NCBI GenBank assembly: GCA_963724985.1
Contig: CAVRWV010000006.1
Coordinates: forward strand, 113,438-177,437
Direction of reading: 5' to 3'
DNA: 64,000 nt
From: JAJPJE01 sp963724985
GTDB taxonomy: Bacteria; Acidobacteriota; Terriglobia; Terriglobales; Acidobacteriaceae
Part shown: positions 45,518 to 54,810 of the stretch, one piece after another
How positions within the stretch are numbered: position 1 is the first letter of the stretch
How the letters are laid out: the number at the start of each line of letters is the position of its first letter
The notes under the pieces: model-generated
Told to the model about the DNA's origin: nothing
Databases searched by the model: none
Seen by the model: only the letters and a program-made list of their open reading frames with translations
Program-made: the position numbers and the translations under genes

Positions 45518-45584
45518 GGGATTCCCCGCTTTGCGGGAAGCTGAATTGACGTTATGCTTACGCCCGAACCCTTAAGGGAATCCC
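45518..45584 (+). promoter_or_regulatory. Complementary GGGATTCCC / GGGAATCCC pair ahead of the LuxR-type gene
   Basis: GGGATTCCC at 45518-45526 and GGGAATCCC at 45576-45584 are exact reverse complements. The second includes the AAGGGA ribosome binding site eight nt before the ATG at 45588. Pairing in mRNA would mask it; alternatively these are two operator half-sites. Confidence 0.5.
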
Positions 45585-45587
45585 CAT

Positions 45588-46265
45588 ATGAAGGCTGCTG
45601 GCGCAAATATGAAAGCTGCTGCCACTCGTAAACCTAAGATTCAGATCGCGGTTGTGGAAACCGACCCGCTGCGCATGATTGGACTGCGCGCGCTTTTTGA
45701 TACGGAATCGGATTTCGAACTCTCCGCCACGACCCTGGCGCAGTTGGCCACAGAGACCAATGTCGACATCGTGCTGCTGGGAAACCAGGCTGGACAGAAC
45801 CTTTACGACACGATGGCGGGCCTGAAGGCCGCGCGTCCGGACTTGCGAATTATCGTGACGGGCACCGGCGCGGATGACGAGATGATCTTGAAGGCGTTGG
45901 CCGGAGGAGCTAAAGGCTACGTGGATGAAGGCGCCAGCCCTGAGGAGTTTGTGCAGGCAATCCGCATCGTTCAGCAAGGATCGGTTTGGGCGCCGCGCCG
46001 GGTATTGTCGATGTTCATCGAGCGCGTCACCTCTTCGCCGGGACGGATTTTCCCCGCTGGACGCGTGACGTTTACCGATCGTGAAAAGCAAGTTTTGGAA
46101 CTGCTGGTGGCTGGCCGGTCGAATAAAGAGATCGGCAGTGCGCTGGGAATTGAAGAGCGCACGGTAAAGGCGCACGTCGCGAAATTGATGCGCAAAGTAG
46201 GCGTGCAGAACCGGATAGCGCTGTCGGTGCATGCGATCACGCATTCGCTGGTCAGTTCGAAGTAG
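45588..46265 (+). CDS. NarL/LuxR-type regulator with degenerate receiver domain
   Basis: A 225-residue two-domain protein. Residues about 17-140 have the receiver fold (IQIAVVETDPLRMIGLRALF; GGAKGYVDEGASPEEFVQAI with the conserved Lys). The phosphoacceptor position, however, reads NVDIVLLGNQAG: Gly at residue 65 where Asp is expected. Residues about 160-220 are a LuxR-type HTH (FTDREKQVLELLVAGRSNKE, ERTVKAHVAKLMRKVGV), intact. It is therefore probably phosphorylation-independent. The start repeats MKAAGAN and MKAAATR at codons 1 and 8, so either ATG could be used. No sensor kinase is adjacent. Confidence 0.88.
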   Translation: MKAAGANMKAAATRKPKIQIAVVETDPLRMIGLRALFDTESDFELSATTLAQLATETNVDIVLLGNQAGQNLYDTMAGLKAARPDLRIIVTGTGADDEMILKALAGGAKGYVDEGASPEEFVQAIRIVQQGSVWAPRRVLSMFIERVTSSPGRIFPAGRVTFTDREKQVLELLVAGRSNKEIGSALGIEERTVKAHVAKLMRKVGVQNRIALSVHAITHSLVSSK

Positions 46266-46529
46266 GCGTTACTTTCGGCCAATGACCGCGGTAACTTGAG
46301 CGAAAAACGGTTCAGGCCGATACTCAACTCACCTACCACAGAACCTGGGAGACGGGGGTTAAGGCTGATAACGAGGGTCATCTGCCTTAGCCCCTCACTT
46401 ATTTCCGGGTAACCAATTCAGTACCTCTTTTCCTTCAACAACCCTGCCTGAGTTAACATCCAACTATTCACCTGTGAGCTGCTGCGTAGAGCCGCGGCCG
46501 CGGGCAGAAGTCTTCCAGAAGGTGACGTC
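46266..46529. other. Spacer between the LuxR-type gene and the SYLF gene
   Basis: 264 nt with no gene seen. It holds ordinary sequence with a short CCGCGGCCGCGG self-complementary word (46493-46504) near its end. No terminator with a T-tract was recognised after the regulator gene. Confidence 0.4.
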
Positions 46530-47219
46530 ATGAAGAAGTTGGTATTGCTGGCGGTACTAGCGATGATTCCGGCTGCCCTGTGGGCGCAAGGTGATCGCGC
46601 CAACACGGTGGAGCGAGTGCAAGCGGCGGGGACGGTGATCGACGAGATCATGAACGCTCCCGATTCGCGTATACCTGACGAAATTTTTGATTCGGCCAAA
46701 TGTATTGCTGTAGTGCCCTCGATGCTGAAGGGTGCGTTCGTTTTCGGCGCACAGTATGGCAAAGGCGTAGCCAGTTGCCGTACGGAGAAGGGCTGGAGCG
46801 CGCCGGCATTCTTCCGCGTAACGGGCGGGAGCTTCGGGTTCCAGATTGGCGGTCAGGCCGTCGACCTGATCATGGTGGTGATGAACGACGAAGGCATGCA
46901 GAATCTGCTGGCGAGCAAGTTCAAGATCGGGGGAGACGCTTCTGCAGCTGCTGGTCCGGTAGGACGCCAGGCGTCGGGCTCAACCGATTGGAAGATGCGT
47001 GCGCAGATTCTGACCTATTCGCGGGCGCGAGGGATATTTGCCGGGATCAGCCTGGATGGCGCGGTGGTAATGCAAGGCAAGGACGATACACGCGCGTTCT
47101 ACGGACGCATGGTCCCGTTCAAAACGCTGCTGACGGGGGAACTGCCGGCTCCGGAGGATGCGAAGCCGTTTCTCTCGTCACTGGACAAACATATCCTGGC
47201 GGCATCGGTGAAGAAGTAG
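46530..47219 (+). CDS. SYLF-domain (YSC84/DUF500) lipid-binding exported protein
   Basis: A 229-residue protein with a signal peptide (KLVLLAVLAMIPAALWAQ) and a SYLF domain. The domain signature is IPDEIFDSAKCIAVVPSMLK, GKGVASCRTEKGWSAPAFFR, GGSFGFQIGGQAVDLIMVVM and GRQASGSTDWKMRAQILTYS, then RARGIFAGISLDGAVV. SYLF domains bind phosphoinositides in eukaryotes; bacterial ones are envelope proteins of unclear role. AAGGTGACGTC before the ATG serves as ribosome binding site. A strong terminator follows. Confidence 0.9.
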   Translation: MKKLVLLAVLAMIPAALWAQGDRANTVERVQAAGTVIDEIMNAPDSRIPDEIFDSAKCIAVVPSMLKGAFVFGAQYGKGVASCRTEKGWSAPAFFRVTGGSFGFQIGGQAVDLIMVVMNDEGMQNLLASKFKIGGDASAAAGPVGRQASGSTDWKMRAQILTYSRARGIFAGISLDGAVVMQGKDDTRAFYGRMVPFKTLLTGELPAPEDAKPFLSSLDKHILAASVKK

Positions 47220-47242
47220 TCGAAGAGTTTGGACTGGGAAAG

Positions 47243-47269
47243 ACCGGACCTGCGGGTCCGGTTTTTTTT
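47243..47269 (+). terminator. Rho-independent terminator after the SYLF gene
   Basis: ACCGGACC, loop TGCG, GGTCCGGT, then eight T. Perfect 8-bp stem 24 nt after the stop. Confidence 0.93.
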
Positions 47270-47409
47270 GCTGGCTGGGTAGGGGATTTTGAGGGTTGAA
47301 GTCGGGACCTCAGAGCTTTATTTCTAATTGAACTGATACGGATTGACTAAAAAGATGGGCCGCGGAGACGAAAATTTGTGTCCGGGGATGTACTGGTTCG
47401 AAGGAGAAC

Positions 47410-47484
47410 ATGGACACAATCATCATCGTAACGATCGCAGTGCTCAGCTATTTGTACTTTTGGGATTTCGAAAAGAAGAGTTAG
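47410..47484 (+). CDS. Putative 24-residue membrane microprotein
   Basis: ATG at 47410 preceded by CGAAGGAGAAC, a near-perfect Shine-Dalgarno at ideal spacing. The peptide is MDTIIIVTIAVLSYLYFWD followed by FEKKS: one hydrophobic helix and a charged C-terminus, stop at 47482-47484. It has its own ribosome binding site and lies between a terminator and the convergent uvrB. Microproteins of this shape often modulate a membrane complex; no partner is evident. Confidence 0.45.
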   Translation: MDTIIIVTIAVLSYLYFWDFEKKS

Positions 47485-47541
47485 GCGGATTCACGCCGAT
47501 GAGGCGAATGGCCGAATTCCTGTGAAGGAACGATCGATTGG

Positions 47542-49530
47542 TTAGGTGAACAGGAATTCTTTTGTGCGTAGTTCCTTGATGGTATCGCGGAGTTTGGCGG
47601 CCACTTCGAATTCGAAGCGCTTGGCGGCTTCGCGCATATCGGTTTCGAGCTTCGCGATGTAGTTGTCGACGTCTTGTTGCGACTTGAACTCGGGAATCTC
47701 GTCGGCCTGCTCGGTGTAATCGGTGTAGTCGGCGCCGACAATCTGGGCGAGCGCCATATCGACAGAACGGATAATCGACTGCGGCGTGATTCCGTTCTCT
47801 TCGTTGTAGGCTTGCTGAATCGCGCGGCGGCGATCAGTCTCGTTGATCGCCTTGTTCATGGAATCCGTCATGTGGTCGGCATAAAGAATGGCGCGGCCGT
47901 TCAGGTTGCGGGCGCAGCGTCCGATGGTCTGGATGAGCGATCCGGCCGAGCGTAGAAAACCTTCTTTGTCGGCGTCGAGAATGGCAACGAGGGAAACTTC
48001 CGGCAGATCGAGGCCTTCGCGCAGCAGGTTGATGCCGATGAGAACGTCGAATTCACCCTTGCGCAGGTCGCGCAGAATCTTCACGCGCTCTAGCGTGTCG
48101 ATCTCGGAGTGCATGTAGCGGCAGCGTACGCCGACTTCGCTGTAGTACTCGGCAAGATCTTCGGACATGCGCTTGGTGAGGGTGGTGACAAGAACGCGCT
48201 CGCCGATCTTCGCGCGCTCGCGAATCTCGTGCAGCAAGTCGTCGATCTGACCCTTTACAGGACGAATCTCGACCGGCGGATCGATCAGGCCGGTCGGGCG
48301 AATGATCTGCTCAACGACGACGCCTGCAGATTTCGTGAGTTCATACGGTCCAGGCGTGGCGGAGACGTAAATAGCCTGGTTCACGCGATGCTCGAATTCT
48401 TCGAAAGTTAGCGGACGATTGTCGAGCGCCGAAGGCAGGCGGAATCCGTATTCGATGAGCGTGCTCTTGCGCGAGCGGTCGCCATGCCACATGCCATGCA
48501 CCTGCGGGACGGTCTGGTGCGACTCGTCGATGAAGAGCATGTAGTCGCGGGGGACATAGTCGAGCAACGTGGGCGGCGGCTCTCCGGGAAGACGTCCGGT
48601 GAAGTGGCGCGAATAGTTCTCGATGCCGTGGCAATAGCCCATCGACTTGATCATCTCGAGATCGAAGCGAGTGCGCTGGTGCACGCGCTGGGATTCGACG
48701 AGGCGTCCCTGCTTTTGCAGCTCGTCTTCCCACCATGCGAGTTCCGCGAGGATGGAATCGACGGCGGAGCTCTTCGTCTCGGGCTTCATCACATAGTGTG
48801 ATTTGGGATAAATCGGCAGCCGCGAGTAACGCTGCTTCACGGTTCCGAAGAGCGGATCGATCTGCGAAAGCGACTCGATCTGATCCCCCCAGAGCTCGAT
48901 GCGAAAAGCCATGTCGTCGTAGGGCGGAGCGATCTCGATCACATCGCCGCGCACGCGGAAGGTGCCACGGCGCAAGTCGCCATCGCTGCGCTCGTAGAGA
49001 ATCTCAACCAGCTTGCGAAGAATGTCTTCACGCTTGATGCGCTGTCCTTTTTCAAGGAAGAGCAGCATGCCGTAATAGGCTTCTGGCGAGCCGAGGCCGT
49101 AAATGCAACTGACGCTGGCGATGATGATGCAGTCGCGGCGCTCGAAGAGAGAGCGCGTGGCGGAGAGACGAAGCTTGTCGAGCTCGTCGTTGATGGTGGC
49201 TTCTTTTTCGATGTAGATGTCGCCGGCGGGAATGTAGGCTTCCGGCTGGTAGTAGTCGTAGTAGGAGACGAAGTATTCGACTGCGTTCTGCGGGAAGAAG
49301 TTCTTGAACTCGTGATATAGCTGGGCGGCGAGAGTTTTGTTGTGAGCCATGATGAGGGCAGGGCGGTTTACCTGCTCGATGATCTTGGCCATGGTGAAGG
49401 TCTTGCCGGAGCCCGTAACACCAAGCAGAACCTGGTGCTTTTCGCCCTCGTCGATACCCCGGGTAAGCGAAGCGATGGCAGAGGCCTGATCGCCGCGGGG
49501 GGAGTAGTCGGAATGGAGTTTGAAATCCAA
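47542..49530 (-). CDS. uvrB: UvrABC excinuclease subunit B
   Basis: A 662-residue helicase-like subunit of nucleotide excision repair. Motifs are LLGVTGSGKTFTMAKIIEQ (Walker A), MAHNKTLAAQLYHEFKNFFP, the beta-hairpin YYDYYQPEAYIPAGDIYIEK, LFIDESHQTVPQVHGMW (DEAD-type Walker B), VLIGINLLREGLDLPEVSLV and QTIGRCARNLNGRAI. The C-terminal UVR domain (YIAKLETDMREAAKRFEFEV) contacts UvrC. Full length. It lies far from uvrA; uvrC is not in the window. Confidence 0.98.
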   Translation of the reverse strand: MDFKLHSDYSPRGDQASAIASLTRGIDEGEKHQVLLGVTGSGKTFTMAKIIEQVNRPALIMAHNKTLAAQLYHEFKNFFPQNAVEYFVSYYDYYQPEAYIPAGDIYIEKEATINDELDKLRLSATRSLFERRDCIIIASVSCIYGLGSPEAYYGMLLFLEKGQRIKREDILRKLVEILYERSDGDLRRGTFRVRGDVIEIAPPYDDMAFRIELWGDQIESLSQIDPLFGTVKQRYSRLPIYPKSHYVMKPETKSSAVDSILAELAWWEDELQKQGRLVESQRVHQRTRFDLEMIKSMGYCHGIENYSRHFTGRLPGEPPPTLLDYVPRDYMLFIDESHQTVPQVHGMWHGDRSRKSTLIEYGFRLPSALDNRPLTFEEFEHRVNQAIYVSATPGPYELTKSAGVVVEQIIRPTGLIDPPVEIRPVKGQIDDLLHEIRERAKIGERVLVTTLTKRMSEDLAEYYSEVGVRCRYMHSEIDTLERVKILRDLRKGEFDVLIGINLLREGLDLPEVSLVAILDADKEGFLRSAGSLIQTIGRCARNLNGRAILYADHMTDSMNKAINETDRRRAIQQAYNEENGITPQSIIRSVDMALAQIVGADYTDYTEQADEIPEFKSQQDVDNYIAKLETDMREAAKRFEFEVAAKLRDTIKELRTKEFLFT

Positions 49531-49617
49531 GTAGTCAGTACTCGGCGGTCAGCATTCAGCCGCAACGTCCTGCCCGAGACGTCACAGAAGCGAATCTTGG
49601 GCTGTGGGCATCTCTCG

Positions 49618-49623
49618 ATTATA
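49618..49623 (-). promoter_or_regulatory. Putative -10 element upstream of uvrB
   Basis: A perfect TATAAT on the minus strand (plus-strand attata), 88 nt before the uvrB ATG. No good -35 at 16-18 bp. The same AT-rich spot reads TATAAC on the plus strand toward zwf. Confidence 0.35.
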
Positions 49624-49731
49624 ACGCGAGCGCCGGACGGCTAGTTTCGATGCAACGAAAGTAGTCACAGGAAATTAATGGTTGCGTGGAAGGGCGACAC
49701 GCCGATTAGACTTACATCTGGGGGAGAATCT

Positions 49732-51228
49732 GTGAGCAACGGTCAGACTTCATCGGCAACTACTACGGCTCAGCCTTCGATTACAACGCACACGCAGCAA
49801 TTGAATGACTGTGTAGAAGTTCCGCGGCCGCAGTCCACAGCGAATGATGCCGATGCGCTGGTGTTCTTTGGCGCGACAGGAGATCTGGCCTACAAGAAGA
49901 TTTTCCCGGCGATCCAGAGGATGATCAAAAAGGACCACCTGAATGTTCCGATCATTGGCGTCGCGAAGGCCGGATGGACATTGGATCAATTGCGGGAGCG
50001 AGCTCGTGACAGCATTACCCACAATGGTGGCGGAATTGATGAGCAGGCGTTCGCCAAACTGCTCAAGGATCTCCGCTACATTGACGGCGACTATGCCGAT
50101 CCTAAGACCTTCCAGCAACTGGGGAAAGAGCTGGCCGGTTGCAAGGCGCCGGCGCACTATCTGGCGATTCCTCCCAGCATGTTCGAAACCGTCGTGCTGG
50201 GCCTGGCGCAAGCGGGATGCGCCGCCAACGCGCGCGTGATCGTCGAGAAGCCGTTTGGGCGTGATCTGCCTTCGGCGATCGAACTCAACAACACGCTGCA
50301 TAAAGCTTTCTCAGAGTCGCGAATCTTTCGCATTGATCACTATCTGGGCAAAGACGCAGTCGAGAACCTTCTGTTCTTCCGGTTCGCCAATGCGTTCCTG
50401 GAGCCGATCTGGAATCGCAACTACATACACAGCGTGCAGATCAACATGGCCGAATCGTTTGGCGTCCAGGGACGCGGCAAGTTTTACGAGGAAGCGGGCG
50501 CGATCCGTGACGTCGTACAAAACCACCTGTTGCAGGTCGTGGCGTTTCTGGCAATGGAGGCCCCTACGCGCATGTATGTGGATTCGTTGCGCGATGAGCA
50601 GGTGAAGGTGTTCCGCACGATTCCGCCAATTGATCCAAGAAATCTGGTGCGAGGACAATTCCGCGGATATCGCAATGAGCCGGGGGTCGATCCGAAATCG
50701 GAGGTCGAAACGTTTGCTGCGCTAAAGTTGCACGTGGACAGCTGGCGATGGGCGGACGTGCCGTTCCTGATAAGGGCGGGGAAGAATCTGCCAGTGACTG
50801 CGACCGAGGTGATGGTGAAACTGCGGCGTCCTCCGCTGGCGAAAATGCAGTTGGATAAGAACAACTATTTCCGGTTCCGGCTGGGGCCGGATCTGTCGCT
50901 GAGCCTGGGAGCTCGCGTGAAATGCCCGGGCACGAGCATGCAGAGCTTGGCTGCAACTACCGGAGTGGAACTCTCGGCCGTGAACGAGAAGACGAGTGAC
51001 GAGGATGAGGCGTACGAGCGTCTGCTGACGGATGCAATGCATGGAGATCAGCTGCTGTTCGTCCGGCAAGATGCAGTGGAAGCCGCATGGACGATCGTCG
51101 AGCCGATTCTTGGCGACGTTACCCCGGTGCACATGTACGAGCCGGGAACCTGGGGTCCGGCGCAGGCGGATCTGCTGGCGAACCACCTGGGCGGATGGCA
51201 CAACCCAGAGCCAGCACAAACGAGTTAG
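49732..51228 (+). CDS. zwf: Glucose-6-phosphate 1-dehydrogenase
   Basis: Entry enzyme of the pentose phosphate pathway, supplying NADPH. The nucleotide-binding motif is ALVFFGATGDLAYKKIFPAI. Signature RIFRIDHYLGKDAVENLLFF contains the catalytic His, with EKPFGRDLPSAIELN before it and EEAGAIRDVVQNHLLQVVAF after. The rest matches the beta+alpha domain (VDSWRWADVPFLIRAGKNLP). From GTG 49732, with a GGGGGAG site 7 nt upstream, it is 498 residues; an ATG at 49678 would add 18. The C-terminal part is slightly divergent (DEDEAYERLLTDAMHGDQLL). Confidence 0.95.
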   Translation: MSNGQTSSATTTAQPSITTHTQQLNDCVEVPRPQSTANDADALVFFGATGDLAYKKIFPAIQRMIKKDHLNVPIIGVAKAGWTLDQLRERARDSITHNGGGIDEQAFAKLLKDLRYIDGDYADPKTFQQLGKELAGCKAPAHYLAIPPSMFETVVLGLAQAGCAANARVIVEKPFGRDLPSAIELNNTLHKAFSESRIFRIDHYLGKDAVENLLFFRFANAFLEPIWNRNYIHSVQINMAESFGVQGRGKFYEEAGAIRDVVQNHLLQVVAFLAMEAPTRMYVDSLRDEQVKVFRTIPPIDPRNLVRGQFRGYRNEPGVDPKSEVETFAALKLHVDSWRWADVPFLIRAGKNLPVTATEVMVKLRRPPLAKMQLDKNNYFRFRLGPDLSLSLGARVKCPGTSMQSLAATTGVELSAVNEKTSDEDEAYERLLTDAMHGDQLLFVRQDAVEAAWTIVEPILGDVTPVHMYEPGTWGPAQADLLANHLGGWHNPEPAQTS

Positions 51229-51830
51229 TGCGGTTGATGTCCGGTGAGGCCGGCGTGAAATGAGCGCTCATCCAGGCGGGTGAGCGCTTTTTCTTGAGCT
51301 CTGGTTAGAACTCGCGTGTGCGCAACGTGGCACAGGTATTCGGGGATGAACCAGACAGGCTTTTCCGTCGTCATCCATTCGAGGTGATCGAAGCGCTTCA
51401 GATTCACCGGACGAGAAAACGCACGCAGAGTACGTTCTCCGCGCAGATTGCAGTAGCCGTCAAAGTAGCTCATCGCGAGTTCGCGCAGTGAGCGGTATAC
51501 GGGATCACGAAAACGCAGGAAGGCAAAGTTCGATTTGCCGATCGCGCCCCATCCTCCATTCACGCGATAGATCGCCAGCACGTGGTCGGTATCGCGGACG
51601 GCTTCAAAGTCCAGCAGCAAAGGCTCGAATCCATTGACGCGCAGGGCAGCGGCGGCGAAGATTGCCCCTTCGAGACAATGCGCGGTTCCTTCCTGAAGCA
51701 CTCGACGCGGCGACCACGCGGTGTTCGCGTGATGATAAGGCAGCGATTCCAGATGCCGCTGGATAAGAAGAGGCGTGCGCAGGGCACGCAGGCGGCGCAG
51801 TTCGGCGCGAGTGAAACCGAAGTCGGACAT
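51225..51830 (-). CDS. Transglutaminase-like cysteine protein
   Basis: A 201-residue protein from ATG 51830 (MSDFGFTRAELRRLRALRTP). A papain-like transglutaminase core is suggested by the probable nucleophile in EGTAHCLEGAIFAAAALRVN, the histidine in DTDHVLAIYRVNGGWGAIGK and a following acidic residue in FLRFRDPVYRS. No signal peptide, so it is likely cytoplasmic. It sits 89 nt downstream of the fused acyl ligase gene on the same strand and may be part of its transcript; a role in processing the lipid product is speculation. Longer in-frame starts up to 51974 have poor sequence. Confidence 0.75.
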   Translation of the reverse strand: MSDFGFTRAELRRLRALRTPLLIQRHLESLPYHHANTAWSPRRVLQEGTAHCLEGAIFAAAALRVNGFEPLLLDFEAVRDTDHVLAIYRVNGGWGAIGKSNFAFLRFRDPVYRSLRELAMSYFDGYCNLRGERTLRAFSRPVNLKRFDHLEWMTTEKPVWFIPEYLCHVAHTRVLTRAQEKALTRLDERSFHAGLTGHQPH

Positions 51831-51919
51831 TGATTGATTAAACCTGAATTGATTAAACCGCAGAGGACGCCGAGAACGCAGAGGGAATCCTGAGGGAGAA
51901 CCACGGGGTGCAAGTCTCC

Positions 51920-54672
51920 CTAGTCGGCGGTGGCGCTGGCGGTTTGCTGATCCGCTTCGTGGATCTGCAGCCACATTTCCATCACGCGATCTTTTAGGTC
52001 CGTATTCATCTGCTCATAGGCAGCTTCGGGAGAAGGTGCGTTCTTGGGCGGATAGATTGGATCGCCTATGGCGAACTTTGCGCGAGTGAATCCCTGAAAG
52101 CCCTTGCCCCGCGGCCACGCTTCGAAAAAGCCATCGAGAGCGACCGGATAGATAGGGACGGTGAGATTGACGGCGAGTATCGCGGCGCCCTTCTTAAACT
52201 TTTTCGGAGGTCCGTCGATGGAGCGCTCGCCTTCGGGGAAGATGACCAGAATCTTGCCGTTGCGGAGGCCGTAGCCCGTGGCTTTCATGGCAGGGACCAT
52301 GTTTGCGTCTGGGTCGACGGGAACGAGGTTGAACGAGTTCGCGATACGGCGTACCAGGCCAGCTCCGAAGATCTCGCTGGTGCCCACCGAGAATTGCCGG
52401 CGGAAGACGCTCCAAGGCAAAAGGCTCATGAAGATGGGCGCATCGAGATAGGTCTGATGATTCGGCGCGATGATGTACGGGCCCTTGTGGGGAAGTTTCT
52501 CGATTCCTGTAGCCTTCAGACGAAAAGCAATACGGCAGAAGATGTAGACGAGCTTTCCGAAGCAGTACCAGAAGAAGAGCCGAAGCGTGCGCTTTTGCGT
52601 GATGGCGAGTATGTCGGGTTCAGTGGGATCAGTCTGCAGAACCGTTCCCCAGGCAGCGACGTCTTTCTCGCGAGAGCTTTCCGTGCCGATGCGCGCGCGT
52701 ACGGCGTCGACCAACTCGCGAACCGTGTAGACCTCCGAGACAATCGAATCGGGCACATGCGAATTCAGCTCGCGCTCGAGAGCGACCAGGAGTTCGACGC
52801 GTTCCATCGAGTCGAGGCCCAGGTCGAGTTCGAGATTGTCGCTGGGAAGAATGCGCTCGCGCTTATTGTTCGAGGCATCGCGCAGTACCATGAGCGCGCG
52901 CTGCACTTCGGGAATGCCCATCCATTCTTCGTCCTGTGCGCTGAGTGTGCCGGTGGACTCGGTGGTATCGGCGGAACGGCCCTGCATAGCGCGAACGCGC
53001 TTCTCTACTTCGTTGCGCTTCACTTTGCGGGTGGTGGTGCGCGGCAGGTCTTCCTGCCAGATATCGTAGCTGAGGATTCGCTTGGTCGCGGGCAGTTGCG
53101 AGGAGAGGCCTTCGATCTCGAAGCGGATCATCTCTTTTGCGTTGACGATTTTCCGTTCGCGCAACACTTCGAAGTTCGGAACGATGACACCGTGGAGACG
53201 TTCCGACATCGGCTCTCCCTGGTTTTCCTTCCAGGCCAATGACCGCGATCTCTTTGATAAACGGGCTGCGCTGATAGTGCGCTTCGATTTCCTCGGGATA
53301 GATATTCTTACCGGAGGCGAGGACGATGATGTCCTTGGCGCGACCGGTGATGAATACGTTGTTGTGCTCGTCGAGGCGGCCGAGGTCGCCGGTGAGCAGC
53401 CAGCCATCGTCCATGACAGCGGCAGTTGCATCGGGCCGGTTGTAGTAGCCCTTCATCACGATGCCGCCGCGAACCGCGATTTCGCCAACCATGTAGCCGG
53501 TCTCGGGATCCTTCTCAGGCTTGTGGACACGAACTTCATTGCCCGGCAGTGGCTTACCTACGGATCCGATTACGTTGTTAGCCGGAGTTGTAACCGTGGT
53601 GGCGCCGCTGGTTTCCGTGAGGCCGTAGGCGTTCGAGGAGCGTGAAGCCGAGCGCTTCGAAATCTGCGCCGATCTTGGGATCGAGACGCGAGCCGCCGGT
53701 GATCAGCATGCGAATGCGCGAGCCGAGCATCTGGTGGACCTTCTTGAAGAGCAGAGGCCCGAGATTCAATCCCATGCGGCGGGTGACGCGGTTCAGCGAG
53801 AGCATGGCACGGAAGAGCGATTCCACCATGCGCCCGCGGGCAGCTACTTCTTTGAAGATGCGGCTATGGATCAGATAGAAAAACTGCGGGACGCAAACGA
53901 AGATGGTGATTCCGCGCTCGCGCAGAGCACGCATCAGCTCACTGGTATTCAGCGATTCCAGGAAGACGACTCGCGCTCCCTTGATAGGCGGCAGCAGCAA
54001 GCTGGCCATCTGGGACAACGCGTGAAAGAGCGGCAGGATCCCGAGCAGCGCGTCGTGTTCTCCAATGTCGCTGAAGAGCTGGAACGCGCCTTCCGCCTCG
54101 GCCTGGATGTTGGCATGACTGAGCATCACGCCCTTGGGATCGCTTGTCGTGCCTGAGGTATAGAGGATGCAGGCGGTCTCGCCTGAGCCGACGTCAACCA
54201 CAGGAAACGGATTGGACTGCGGCGCGGAGAGGACAGAGTCCAGCGAAGCCAGTTCGGGCGCGTCTTTCGATTTATCGAGCAGGACGAGGCGGCACGGGAA
54301 CTTTTCCAGAGCGGCCTTAGAAATAGCCACGTGAGTTGCGTCAGTGACCAGCAACTCAGCGCCTGAATCCTTGAGCAGCTTGGCAACCTGCTCTGCGTTA
54401 AAAGCGGTGTCGAAGGGAACGGCGACGCGTCCTGAGGCAACGATGCCGAGATACACGGCGACCCAGCGCGGGCTGTTACTGGCGAGAATCGCGCAACGCG
54501 CGCCACGATTGATGCCAGACGATTCCAGCCATGCGGCTACGGAGTCGGCCATCTTCCGGGTGTCGGAAAAAGTATAGGTTTCCAGGTCGCCGTTCTCGCG
54601 TTGCATCTGAAAGGCGACGTGCGCAGGGAACTGCTGAACAGCCTGCAGAAACCGCGTATAGAAATTGGCCAT
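51920..54672 (-). CDS. Fused AMP-binding acyl ligase / acyl carrier / PlsC acyltransferase, two frame breaks
   Basis: A single protein of about 916 residues after repair. Residues 1-570 are an AMP-dependent fatty-acyl ligase (CILYTSGTTSDPKGVMLSHA, GLTETSGATT, DGWLLTGDLGRLDEHNNVFI, GRAKDIIVLASGKNIYPEEI). An acyl carrier domain follows, with the phosphopantetheine serine in ELDLGLDSMERVELLVALE. The C-terminal PlsC acyltransferase has the HX4D motif NHQTYLD and FPEGERSIDGPPKKFKKGA. It could load and transfer acyl chains without free CoA. The frame breaks near 53634 (LLE versus LLNAYGLTE) and in CCC at 53217-53219 (GKPGRAD versus PGEPMSERLH). Each is cured by removing one base. Start at 54672 or 54690. 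Confidence 0.88.
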
Positions 54673-54810
54673 GTAAGCTCGGAAGATCATACCTGAAAGG
54701 GTGCGAATCGGCCCAGACCTGCGATTTGTTGGATATCAAGCGCGCGAACCACGCGGGGAGTCAGCACGGATTCGCGGATTGGCATCGAACTGACTTAGTG
54801 AGGAGGTCCG

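Noticed and set aside
47410..47484. KdpF-like potassium pump subunit
   Set aside because: Similar size and hydrophobicity only; no kdpABC genes and no KdpF residues are recognisable.
51831..51974. N-terminal extension of the transglutaminase-like protein from 51974
   Set aside because: The added residues are Arg/Ser/Asn-rich, with a short FNQ duplication, overlap the end of the upstream ligase gene and have no family character; the ATG at 51830 fits.
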